Assembly: GCA_030605265.1 (NCBI GenBank)
Contig: JAUWIR010000255.1
Span: 1 to 6,693, forward strand
Origin: Pseudomonadota bacterium
GTDB taxonomy: Bacteria > SZUA-182 > DTGQ01
Length of the DNA stretch: 6,693 bases
Direction of reading: 5' to 3'
Part shown: piece after piece, positions 1 through 4,582 of the stretch
Layout of the letters: every line of letters starts with the position of its first letter
How positions within the stretch are numbered: the first letter of the stretch is position 1
The notes under the pieces: model-generated
Told to the model about the DNA's origin: nothing
Databases searched by the model: none
Seen by the model: the letters and a program-made list of their open reading frames with translations, nothing else
Position numbers and translations under genes: made by a program

Positions 1-2
1 TA

Positions 3-578
3 CATATAAATGATACTCTGGTAATAGAACCTGTCTGGGTAAACGGTAGTCATCCTTCGGGGAAACAGATTCTTAAAATTGATCCCGGCCTGGCCTTTGG
101 GACAGGGCATCATTTTACTACCCACTATTGTTTAAAATGGCTTTGTCAGCAGTATACAAGGATTAACAGTATGATTGACATAGGGGCCGGTTCAGGTATC
201 CTTTCCATAGCCGCCTCTCTTCTAGGAATTAAAAAGGTCCTGGCTGCAGATAATGATTCATCTGCCATTGCTGAAATTAAAAAGAATATAAAGCTTAATA
301 AAATTTATGCGGAAATAGAAATAATTAATGCTGATATTATTTTTTGGCCATTATCAGGTACTTATGATGTGGTGATGGCCAACCTGCACACGAAAGCTCT
401 GCTCAGAGCAAAAGAGAACCTTACCTCATTACTTCATTCAGGCTCTTCTCTTATCTTAACCGGGATTGGCTACGATAATCATAGGGAGATTTTACAAAGT
501 TTTTCAGATCTTTCCTTGCAATCTCTTAGTGTTGACCCGCAGAAAGAGTGGGTAGGAATTTATTATACCAGAGCATAG
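3..578 (+). CDS. prmA: Ribosomal protein L11 methyltransferase, 3' part (5' end outside the window)
   Basis: SAM-dependent enzyme that methylates ribosomal protein L11 in the cytoplasm. The frame is open from the window edge (first whole codon at 3) to TAG at 576-578, giving 191 residues; PrmA is usually about 290-310, so roughly the N-terminal third is missing. Visible in order: IEPVW, the family signature IDPGLAFGTG followed by HHFTT (residues 26-40; usually GTGTHPTT), SAM-binding motif I IDIGAGSGILSIAA (58-71), the acidic end of strand 2 in AADND (about 82-85), and ANL (126-128) at the position of the PrmA ANI motif. The ATG at 171 is internal, since the conserved PGLAFGTG block lies before it. 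The tail is a normal Rossmann-fold end, so nothing suggests a pseudogene. It is a housekeeping gene at the edge of the accessory block; no strong terminator follows. Identification rests on motif recognition and is quite secure. Confidence 0.9.
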   Translation, partial: HINDTLVIEPVWVNGSHPSGKQILKIDPGLAFGTGHHFTTHYCLKWLCQQYTRINSMIDIGAGSGILSIAASLLGIKKVLAADNDSSAIAEIKKNIKLNKIYAEIEIINADIIFWPLSGTYDVVMANLHTKALLRAKENLTSLLHSGSSLILTGIGYDNHREILQSFSDLSLQSLSVDPQKEWVGIYYTRA

Positions 579-619
579 AATACAAGACATGCTAACTATA
601 GCTTGAGAGCATAGGTATT

Positions 620-665
620 TTCATTTTATTTATGTGGCTCATCAGCTCATCAACTTAAATTAATC
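620..665. repeat. Intergenic repeat, left copy (pair with 6521-6565)
   Basis: Begins with TTCATTTTATTTATG and continues into degenerate 8-nt units (CTCATCAG, CTCATCAA, CTTAAATT). A second copy at 6521-6565 has the same first 15 bases and matches at most later positions. Both copies start about 40 nt after a stop codon in the same orientation. This looks like a dispersed intergenic repeat rather than a gene part. Confidence 0.6.
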
Positions 666-754
666 CCTCCAAACTTCATAAATTACAAATAATAATGGGT
701 TATTGAAGGTATTAATTTATTTGCTAAATTAGTCAATAATTTTTTATAAATAGT

Positions 755-772
755 TCGGCATGAACTTTGCAA
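755..772 (+). promoter_or_regulatory. Sigma-54 promoter of the activator gene
   Basis: TCGGCATGAACTTTGCAA has GG (757-758) and GC (769-770) exactly 10 nt apart, with the GGCA and TTTGCA cores of the -24/-12 consensus. Transcription would start near 782, leaving a leader of about 57 nt before the ATG at 839. A weaker sigma-70-like pair (TTGCTA 721-726, TATAAA 745-750, 18-nt spacer) lies just upstream. The activator may therefore have a basal promoter plus an autoregulated one. Confidence 0.72.
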
Positions 773-800
773 CTTTTAACAAAACAATAGGAGAAAGAAA

Positions 801-851
801 GTGATCGAGCTAAAAATAGAGAAGGGAAGGGAGTTGGAATGGGTATGGTGA
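801..851 (+). CDS. Possible 16-codon leader peptide overlapping the activator start
   Basis: GTG at 801 has a good Shine-Dalgarno (AGGAG, 789-793, 7-nt spacer). It opens a charged 16-codon frame (MIELKIEKGRELEWVW) that ends with TGA at 849-851, 13 nt inside the activator gene in a different frame. The predicted sigma-54 start at about 782 puts this ribosome site just at the 5' end of the mRNA. The arrangement would allow translational coupling to the ATG at 839. It could equally be chance, since the peptide itself has no recognisable homology. Confidence 0.3.
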   Translation: MIELKIEKGRELEWVW

Positions 852-1849
852 GTGAGTTAAAATGTGATGAGTTATCCCATATACTGGGGAAGAGTGAGAA
901 AATACGAGAGATTTGCAGGTTAATTGGAGTAGTAGCCAAAACCAAAGCTACTGTATTAGTGCAAGGTGAAAGTGGGACAGGGAAAGAATTAGTAGCCAAT
1001 GCCATTCACGCTCATAGTTTGCGCCCAAACAAACCTTTTATTAAAGTTAACTGCGCTGCATTAAGTGATACGCTTTTGGAAAGCGAACTTTTTGGCCACC
1101 GAAAAGGTTCTTTCACTGGGGCCATTGAAAGTAGAAAAGGCCGTTTTGAATTAGCTGACAGGGGGACCATTCTTCTGGATGAAATTGGGAATATGTCTTT
1201 TTCCGGGCAGGCCAAATTATTGCGAGTGCTTCAGGAAGATGAAATAGTACCGGTTGGCTTATCAAATCCCATAAAAGTTGATGTACGTGTAATTGCTACC
1301 ACCAATGTATTATTAAAGAAGGCTTCAGAAAATGGAGCTTTCCGAGAAGATTTATACTATCGTTTGAGTGTGGTGACTATTTTTCTCCCTTCTCTTCGAG
1401 AGCGTAAAGAGGATATTCCGCTTTTAGTAGAACGATTCATTCAATTGGATCATTGTAACGCTAATAGGAGAATAGGAGCTGTTTCCAGCGAAACTATGGA
1501 ATCACTCATGTCATATAATTGGCCGGGAAACGTCAGAGAATTGAAAAATGTAGTTGAGAATGCCCTAATTATCGAAAGGAGCGATATAATTCAATCAAAT
1601 TCTTTGCCGCACCATTTATTTGTGGAAAATCGTGAAAAAATAACAGATCCGGAACATGAATTGAATTTAAAAATACAATTAAAAACTTATGAACGGGGAC
1701 TTATTTTAAAGGCCCTCGATAAAGCAAATTGGGTGAAAACGAAAGCCTCGGAATTCTTGGGAATTGATCAGAGAAATCTAAGCTATTTTATAAAAAAACA
1801 TCATATTTTAGATCCGGAAGAAAGAAAAAGAACGCGGGGAAGGTTATAG
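839..1849 (+). CDS. Sigma-54-dependent transcriptional activator (AAA+ plus Fis-type HTH, no receiver domain)
   Basis: Bacterial enhancer-binding protein, 336 aa. It would bind upstream DNA and hydrolyse ATP to open sigma-54 RNA polymerase complexes. Seen in order: a short N-terminus of about 20 residues with no sensory domain; Walker A GESGTGKE (43-50); the sigma-54 contact loop GSFTGA (90-95; canonical GAFTGA, so Ala is Ser here); Walker B ILLDEIG (111-117); FREDLYYRL with the arginine-finger region (168-176); sensor II WPGNVREL (228-235); and a C-terminal Fis/NtrC-type helix-turn-helix (about 287-322, ending NLSYFIKKHHI). The start is fixed by AGGGAG five nt before ATG 839; the frame has no earlier start before a stop at 788-790. 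Full NtrC-type regulators are about 450 aa, so this is the PspF-like minimal form, which is normally controlled by a separate partner protein. A sigma-54 promoter precedes it and two more lie downstream, so the neighbouring genes are likely targets (inference). Family certain; target inferred. Confidence 0.93.
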   Translation: MGMVSELKCDELSHILGKSEKIREICRLIGVVAKTKATVLVQGESGTGKELVANAIHAHSLRPNKPFIKVNCAALSDTLLESELFGHRKGSFTGAIESRKGRFELADRGTILLDEIGNMSFSGQAKLLRVLQEDEIVPVGLSNPIKVDVRVIATTNVLLKKASENGAFREDLYYRLSVVTIFLPSLRERKEDIPLLVERFIQLDHCNANRRIGAVSSETMESLMSYNWPGNVRELKNVVENALIIERSDIIQSNSLPHHLFVENREKITDPEHELNLKIQLKTYERGLILKALDKANWVKTKASEFLGIDQRNLSYFIKKHHILDPEERKRTRGRL

Positions 1850-1878
1850 TCCATAAGTTTTATGGATTTAGCCATAAA
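1850..1878. promoter_or_regulatory. Dyad element, candidate activator-binding site upstream of the PilZ gene
   Basis: A 7-bp dyad, TCCATAA (1850-1856) and TTATGGA (1860-1866) around GTT, starts at the base after the activator stop codon. A third half-site CCATAA follows at 1873-1878, so TTATGG (1861-1865 region) can pair with either neighbour. The core CATAAGTTTTATG (1852-1864) matches the dyad at 3293-3305 at 11 of 13 positions, and the two differences keep the symmetry. It lies about 200-215 nt before the predicted sigma-54 start at 2068, within reach of a looping activator. It could instead be an RNA hairpin ending the activator mRNA, but A-rich rather than T-rich sequence follows, so it is a poor intrinsic terminator. 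Confidence 0.45.
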
Positions 1879-2040
1879 AAAAAAGGTATAGATAAAAGTA
1901 GAATAATAAAAGAAATGTCTTTACTCGGATAGAGGCTGCATCATAGAAAACGTAAATGGAAAAGGAAATAGCTTTATAAATGAGGCGTGAGAAATAGACT
2001 AAATACTTTGAATTAGGGGGATTTTCCCTTTAGTTATTTG

Positions 2041-2058
2041 GTGGTATCCCTTTTGCAT
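2041..2058 (+). promoter_or_regulatory. Sigma-54 promoter of the PilZ gene
   Basis: GTGGTATCCCTTTTGCAT has GG (2043-2044) and GC (2055-2056) exactly 10 nt apart, with TGGTA and TTTTGCAT close to the consensus. Predicted start is near 2068, giving a leader of about 155 nt that holds the structured element at 2133-2191. A 12-bp AT-rich stem (2059-2070 with 2091-2102) overlaps the start point. It might end transcripts coming from upstream. Confidence 0.72.
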
Positions 2059-2132
2059 AAAAAGGTTTTGCTATGTAAAAATAATGAGCTTAAGACCTTT
2101 TTAGATAAGTTATCCTTTTATAGGATCCCCCC

Positions 2133-2191
2133 CAATGGGTAGGCAGAAGCTTCATTGCTTAGCGGCCCTAAAAAGCCGCGCCTACCCATTG
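2133..2191 (+). repeat. Strong inverted repeat in the PilZ leader, able to fold as a three-way junction
   Basis: Perfect 12-nt arms CAATGGGTAGGC (2133-2144) and GCCTACCCATTG (2180-2191) enclose two smaller hairpins: AAGC/GCTT (2147-2150, 2157-2160) and GCGGC/GCCGC (2162-2166, 2175-2179). The second stem abuts the outer stem and could stack on it. The fold ends 16 nt before the Shine-Dalgarno AGGAGG at 2208-2213. A run of seven C (2127-2133) marks the left edge. It could be a cis-acting leader RNA or an inserted REP/MITE-like palindrome; the GC-rich arms in AT-rich surroundings favour the second. It does not match a c-di-GMP riboswitch pattern I know. Confidence 0.65.
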
Positions 2192-2223
2192 CCCAAAAGA
2201 AAGTTTTAGGAGGATGGTTCAGA

Positions 2224-2982
2224 ATGGATGAACTGTTAATACTTTTATTAAGTAAAGATTCCTTTACAGATTATATATGCAATTATTTATTAATGGATGG
2301 CCATTATGTCGAGATTGTAGATGATATTGAAATAGCCAGGCAAATGATTCAGATCAGAAAATATGATCTTCTTCTTATAAGTATTGCCGATAGCCTGGAG
2401 CAGGAGATGGCCATATCAAGACATTTACAAAAAATTGATCCTTCTCTGAGGAGACTCTGTTTATTTCAGTTGGTTACACAGAAAGCAGAGGAAATTTCCC
2501 AATACGCCACGACCTATACTTGCCCGGTTAAATCTTTTATGTTGGAAAATTTACCGCTTCTTCTTGAAAAGATTCAAATAGATAAAATTTTTGAAAAATT
2601 TTCTCCTCCTAATTCTCTCTATTGCGACCGCAGGAAGGAGATCCGGGCAGCAGCCAAGATTCCGGTTAAATATTATTTTCAAGATTTACATGCTCGATTA
2701 CTTCAAAAAGAGATGATTTCCCGAGGTATGGATTTAAGTAAGGAGGGAATAAAACTAATGGTGGATGATTCAACTAAAATTCTTCCTTATGTGAACCTTA
2801 ACATGCTTCTCCCTTTTTCTGCTGATCCGGTAACTATTCAAGGAGAAATTAAATGGTCACGGGCATATTTAAGGTTCCCGTGGAAAGATGTGGGTATAAA
2901 GTTTTATAATATAAAAAATGAAGATATTTTAAAGATCAGTAATTATATCAATCTATTTTCAAGGCAGTATTTTATTCAATAA
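2224..2982 (+). CDS. Pseudo-receiver plus PilZ domain protein (c-di-GMP effector)
   Basis: Cytoplasmic protein of 252 aa. Residues 1-118 have the alternating strand/helix pattern of a response-regulator receiver but lack its chemistry: the usual acidic pair after strand 1 is SK (10-11), and the phospho-acceptor position in YDLLLIS is Ser53. The lysine of the KPF-like end (CPVKSF, K103) is kept. Residues about 133-250 form a PilZ domain with both c-di-GMP motifs intact: RKEIR (137-141, RxxxR) and DLSKEG (170-175, D/NxSxxG). It probably binds c-di-GMP and is not phosphorylated (inference). The start at ATG 2224 follows AGGAGG (2208-2213, 10-nt spacer). The frame can be read back to TTG 2155, but that would translate the inverted repeat, and the extra residues resemble no domain. 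A sigma-54 promoter at 2041-2058 makes it a likely member of the activator's regulon. The partner or output is not shown by the sequence. Confidence 0.88.
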   Translation: MDELLILLLSKDSFTDYICNYLLMDGHYVEIVDDIEIARQMIQIRKYDLLLISIADSLEQEMAISRHLQKIDPSLRRLCLFQLVTQKAEEISQYATTYTCPVKSFMLENLPLLLEKIQIDKIFEKFSPPNSLYCDRRKEIRAAAKIPVKYYFQDLHARLLQKEMISRGMDLSKEGIKLMVDDSTKILPYVNLNMLLPFSADPVTIQGEIKWSRAYLRFPWKDVGIKFYNIKNEDILKISNYINLFSRQYFIQ

Positions 2983-3030
2983 GAGCCGGCCTCATTTCTG
3001 GTATCCTCGCCCTGGAAAAATTAAACTCCC

Positions 3031-3093
3031 CTAAAAAATAGAGAGTACAGCAATTCTCCCAATAATTTGTTTTGTCAATTCTCTATATTCCAT
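3031..3093 (-). pseudogene. Remnant of a GxxExxY-family gene (N-terminal end only)
   Basis: On the minus strand AAGGAGG (3104-3098) lies 4 nt before ATG (3093-3091). The ATG opens a 20-codon frame ending in TAG (3033-3031). It begins MEYRELTKQIIG, which resembles the start of GxxExxY proteins (EL-T-x-x-IIG, normally followed by a VH-x-x-LG-x-G-x-LE-x-x-Y region). After IIG the resemblance stops and the frame soon ends, so only the 5' tip survives. I recall such genes often being preceded by degenerate short repeats, as at 3142-3166 here. The match covers only about 12 residues, so the call is moderate. Confidence 0.42.
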
Positions 3094-3141
3094 ATAACCT
3101 CCTTCAGGTTGTGATAAATCTTTTTGATTAACCGGATTTAA

Positions 3142-3166
3142 ATCATGTTTATCCTGTTATCCTGTC
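3142..3166. repeat. Degenerate 8-9 nt tandem repeat
   Basis: Three consecutive units read ATCATGTTT, ATCCTGTT and ATCCTGTC. On the minus strand this is the ACAGGAT(A) type of intergenic repeat that I recall from many environmental genomes. It lies about 50 nt upstream of the minus-strand GxxExxY remnant and was probably its flanking sequence. Confidence 0.5.
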
Positions 3167-3291
3167 AAATATTTTTTTACATTAGTGAATTTAAAAATTT
3201 AATTGTACAGGTTGCGGTAAACTTAAAAATATAATTTATGCCCGACTGTGAAATACTGGATACTTCTAGTTCGCATAAAAATTACAGCGAT

Positions 3292-3306
3292 GCATAGGTT
3301 CTATGC
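3292..3306. promoter_or_regulatory. Dyad element, candidate activator-binding site upstream of the repeat-protein gene
   Basis: GCATAG and CTATGC flank GTT with perfect symmetry. The core CATAGGTTCTATG (3293-3305) matches the 1852-1864 dyad at 11 of 13 positions with compensated changes. A lone half-site GCATAA lies at 3273-3278. It is 130-145 nt before the predicted sigma-54 start at 3436, a typical enhancer position for NtrC-type activators. Binding by the 839-1849 protein is an inference. Confidence 0.5.
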
Positions 3307-3334
3307 TGTAGGGAAAACTGGAAGGAGTTTTTCT

Positions 3335-3376
3335 GTGGTGATACTTATTTCTATTGTAATATCAGACTGTTTTTAG
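3335..3376 (+). CDS. Very small hydrophobic frame, uncertain
   Basis: AAGGAG (3322-3327) with a 7-nt spacer precedes GTG 3335. The 13-codon frame reads MVILISIVISDCF and stops at TAG 3374-3376, upstream of the sigma-54 promoter. The ribosome site is good but the peptide is tiny and I see no clear promoter. It is recorded only because of the initiation signals. Confidence 0.15.
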   Translation: MVILISIVISDCF

Positions 3377-3408
3377 GGTTATAGAGTATGAATAGTCCTT
3401 TGGTTGTT

Positions 3409-3426
3409 TTGGCATATGCTTTGCAT
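3409..3426 (+). promoter_or_regulatory. Sigma-54 promoter of the repeat-protein gene
   Basis: TTGGCATATGCTTTGCAT is the best of the three -24/-12 matches: TTGGCA, then TTTGCAT, with GG (3411-3412) and GC (3423-3424) exactly 10 nt apart. Transcription should start near 3436, inside the first copy of the 18-nt tandem repeat, giving a leader of about 80 nt. Confidence 0.85.
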
Positions 3427-3432
3427 CTTATT

Positions 3433-3468
3433 AAAAACAAGATCACCGGTAAAAACAAGATCACCGGT
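3433..3468 (+). repeat. Perfect 18-nt tandem duplication at the predicted transcript start
   Basis: AAAAACAAGATCACCGGT occurs twice with no gap (3433-3450 and 3451-3468), followed by two more matching bases. Each copy holds the palindrome ACCGGT. It begins 7 nt after the -12 element, so the second copy and most of the first would be in the 5' untranslated RNA. It may be a recent slippage product or a leader or binding site. Confidence 0.9.
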
Positions 3469-3506
3469 AAGAATATGGAATGATTGATGATAGGTTAAAA
3501 CAAGGA

Positions 3507-3514
3507 GGGGGGGG
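3507..3514 (+). promoter_or_regulatory. Run of eight G within the ribosome-binding region
   Basis: The Shine-Dalgarno AAGGAGG (3502-3508) runs into G8 that ends one base before ATG 3516. Slippage here would change the Shine-Dalgarno-to-start spacing, now 7 nt, and so could tune translation of the repeat protein. Whether the tract actually varies cannot be seen from one sequence. Confidence 0.5.
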
Positions 3515-3515
3515 A

Positions 3516-4262
3516 ATGCAATACAGAAGGATGATGCTTATTCTGTTAATGGTGATGTTAATTACGCCTGTTACCAGCTGGGCCTATTATGGAGGATACA
3601 GCAGCTATAGTTTTCCCTATGGCACATACAGTAACTATGCTACGCCATATAGTAGTTATGGTTATCCCTATTCTTATTATGGAGGATTTGGATTAGGATT
3701 ATCCGGAAGTGGATCAGAATACAATAATTTTTATAATTCATATTCCCAGAGTAGTTTGTCAGGGCTATACGGATTGGGGGGATTAGGTCTCTATAGTGGT
3801 TTGGGTTCATATGGGCTTGGAACAGGATTAGGACTTTATGGAGGTCTCTATGGCTTAAGTGGTTATGGAGGTCTCTATGGACTAAGTAATTTAAGTAGTT
3901 ATGGTGGACTCTATGGGCTAAGTAATTATGGGGGGCTTTATGGTGGACTCTATGGGCTAAGTAGTTATGGAGGGCTTTATGGGGGACTCTATCGGCTAAA
4001 TAACTTAGGATCATTAGGGTCATATGGAACGTCGGGCTTATATGGAACCGGGAGTTTGGGAAATTTGACAGATCTTCTGGGGTTATCCGGGTACACAAAT
4101 TTAGAAATTGATTCAAATTATAATGATTTATTAACAAATAATGGGTTGGGAACTTTAGGACTACAATCTTTGCTTCTTTCAGCATTGTTCTCTTCTCCAA
4201 CCCCGGCAGCTGATACTCTGGAGGAGACAGCTGCAGCAGAATTTTATTTGCCTTTATGGTAA
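3516..4262 (+). CDS. Exported Gly/Leu/Tyr/Ser-rich repeat protein, family not recognised
   Basis: 248 aa. Residues 1-23 form a Sec signal peptide (basic MQYRR, hydrophobic core, likely cleavage after SWA). Residues 24-80 are rich in Tyr, Ser, Gly and Pro (YSSYG, PYSYYGG). Residues 82-182 are built from GLYG, YGGLYG and GLS units, with a 13-residue period over about 126-161. The last 66 residues are not repetitive: Asn/Leu-rich, then SSPTPAAD, an acidic LEET, and the aromatic end FYLPLW. Cysteine is absent. The composition recalls silk-, loricrin- or plant glycine-rich-like structural proteins, so a cell-surface, sheath or matrix role is plausible; no enzyme motif is seen. The start at ATG 3516 is chosen for the Shine-Dalgarno and the signal peptide; an earlier in-frame ATG at 3480 would add 12 residues including four Gly from the G8 run. 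It has the strongest sigma-54 promoter in the window and an export-competent protease gene downstream. Low complexity makes homology inference unsafe. Confidence 0.85.
   Translation: MQYRRMMLILLMVMLITPVTSWAYYGGYSSYSFPYGTYSNYATPYSSYGYPYSYYGGFGLGLSGSGSEYNNFYNSYSQSSLSGLYGLGGLGLYSGLGSYGLGTGLGLYGGLYGLSGYGGLYGLSNLSSYGGLYGLSNYGGLYGGLYGLSSYGGLYGGLYRLNNLGSLGSYGTSGLYGTGSLGNLTDLLGLSGYTNLEIDSNYNDLLTNNGLGTLGLQSLLLSALFSSPTPAADTLEETAAAEFYLPLW
3900..4002 (+). repeat. 39-nt periodic repeat inside the repeat-protein gene
   Basis: A 25-nt segment starting TATGGTGGACTCTATGGG is identical at 3900-3924 and 3939-3963 and recurs with a few changes at 3978-4002. The spacing is exactly 39 nt each time, i.e. 13 codons. 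Identity at the DNA level, including third positions, points to recent duplication of the unit. Confidence 0.85.
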
Positions 4263-4310
4263 GGAAAAATAACGGAGACGGTATGAAAGATTTAGTATAA
4301 AAGAAAGAGT

Positions 4311-4350
4311 CAGGGATTAGGTTGTAACTCCCCCCCAAAACTAGTCCCTG
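4311..4350 (+). terminator. Hairpin after the repeat-protein gene, possible transcript end
   Basis: CAGGGATTAG (4311-4320) pairs with CTAGTCCCTG (4341-4350) over 10 bp with one G-T pair. The 20-nt loop contains seven C (4330-4336). It lies 48 nt after the stop codon. No T-run follows, so it may protect the 3' end or act with Rho rather than be a classic intrinsic terminator. Confidence 0.4.
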
Positions 4351-4356
4351 GTTCCA

Positions 4357-4411
4357 GAGGGGTTGCATCCAGATTTATGCATCCTGGGTTAAACACCGGA
4401 TGCAACCCTTC
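4357..4411 (+). repeat. Long hairpin with two competing left arms
   Basis: GGGTTGCATCC (4360/4361-4370) pairs with GGATGCAACCC (4398-4408); the stem extends to about 14 bp with a wobble pair. Inside the loop a second TGCATCC (4378-4384) can pair with the same right arm (4398-4404). Two mutually exclusive folds are therefore possible. It could be an attenuator-like switch, a 3'-end structure, or a small palindromic insertion; the sequence alone does not decide. Confidence 0.5.
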
Positions 4412-4467
4412 GCAAGTAGTTTATCGGCAAAAAAGAGTAAAAGATTGATATGAGAAAAAGGAGATGA

Positions 4468-4582
4468 CGCCTTTATGGGTTGGGTTCCGGCTTATACGGC
4501 GGCATTTATGGTTTAGGTGGCTTATGGCTTATATGGCTCAGGGAGTCTTTATGGATTAAATGGAATGTATGGATTGGGTTAA
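4468..4582 (+). pseudogene. Frameshifted remnant of a second Gly/Leu/Tyr repeat protein
   Basis: From CGC 4468 the frame reads RLYGLGSGLYGGIYGLGG, then leaves frame at a 7-nt tandem duplication (GGCTTAT at 4519-4525 and 4526-4532). From 4526 the next frame continues GLYGSGSLYGLNGMYGLG to TAA 4580-4582. Removing one copy of the 7-mer restores one continuous repeat frame. A TGA (4465-4467) sits directly before it, and no signal-peptide coding sequence is seen upstream, so the 5' end is also lost. Its repeat style matches the 3516-4262 gene, but it lacks that protein's C-terminal tail. It is probably a decayed paralogue, or the relic of a longer tandem gene pair. AAGGAG (4458-4463) remains just upstream. 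Confidence 0.7.

Larger units (their letters stand above)
2983..3515. other. Long intergenic region before the repeat-protein gene
   Basis: No intact gene of ordinary size is seen on either strand. The stretch holds a decayed GxxExxY start on the minus strand (3031-3093), an 8-9 nt repeat tract (3142-3166), a dyad (3292-3306), a possible 13-codon frame (3335-3376), the sigma-54 promoter (3409-3426) and an 18-nt tandem duplication (3433-3468). The left half looks like remains of an inserted unit; the right half is the regulatory region of the next gene. Confidence 0.7.

Noticed and set aside
733..1215. Minus-strand frames opposite the activator gene
   Set aside because: They lie over the conserved AAA+ coding sequence and show no motif of their own.
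2059..2191. c-di-GMP riboswitch before the PilZ gene
   Set aside because: The stem layout and loops do not show the conserved core of the known c-di-GMP riboswitch classes as I remember them; kept only as an unknown structure.
2155..2223. Upstream TTG start for the PilZ protein
   Set aside because: It would translate half of the inverted repeat, lacks a good ribosome site and adds non-domain residues; ATG 2224 has AGGAGG.
3433..3468. CRISPR-like repeats
   Set aside because: Only two adjacent copies with no spacer; a plain tandem duplication.
3480..3515. Upstream ATG start for the repeat protein
   Set aside because: It would put MIDDRLKQGGGG before a well-formed signal peptide; ATG 3516 has AAGGAGG at a proper distance.
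3640..4368. 242-codon open frame on the minus strand opposite the repeat-protein gene
   Set aside because: It is the antisense of the low-complexity repeat, rich in His/Leu/Asn with no fold or signal; it also runs through the hairpins after the gene.
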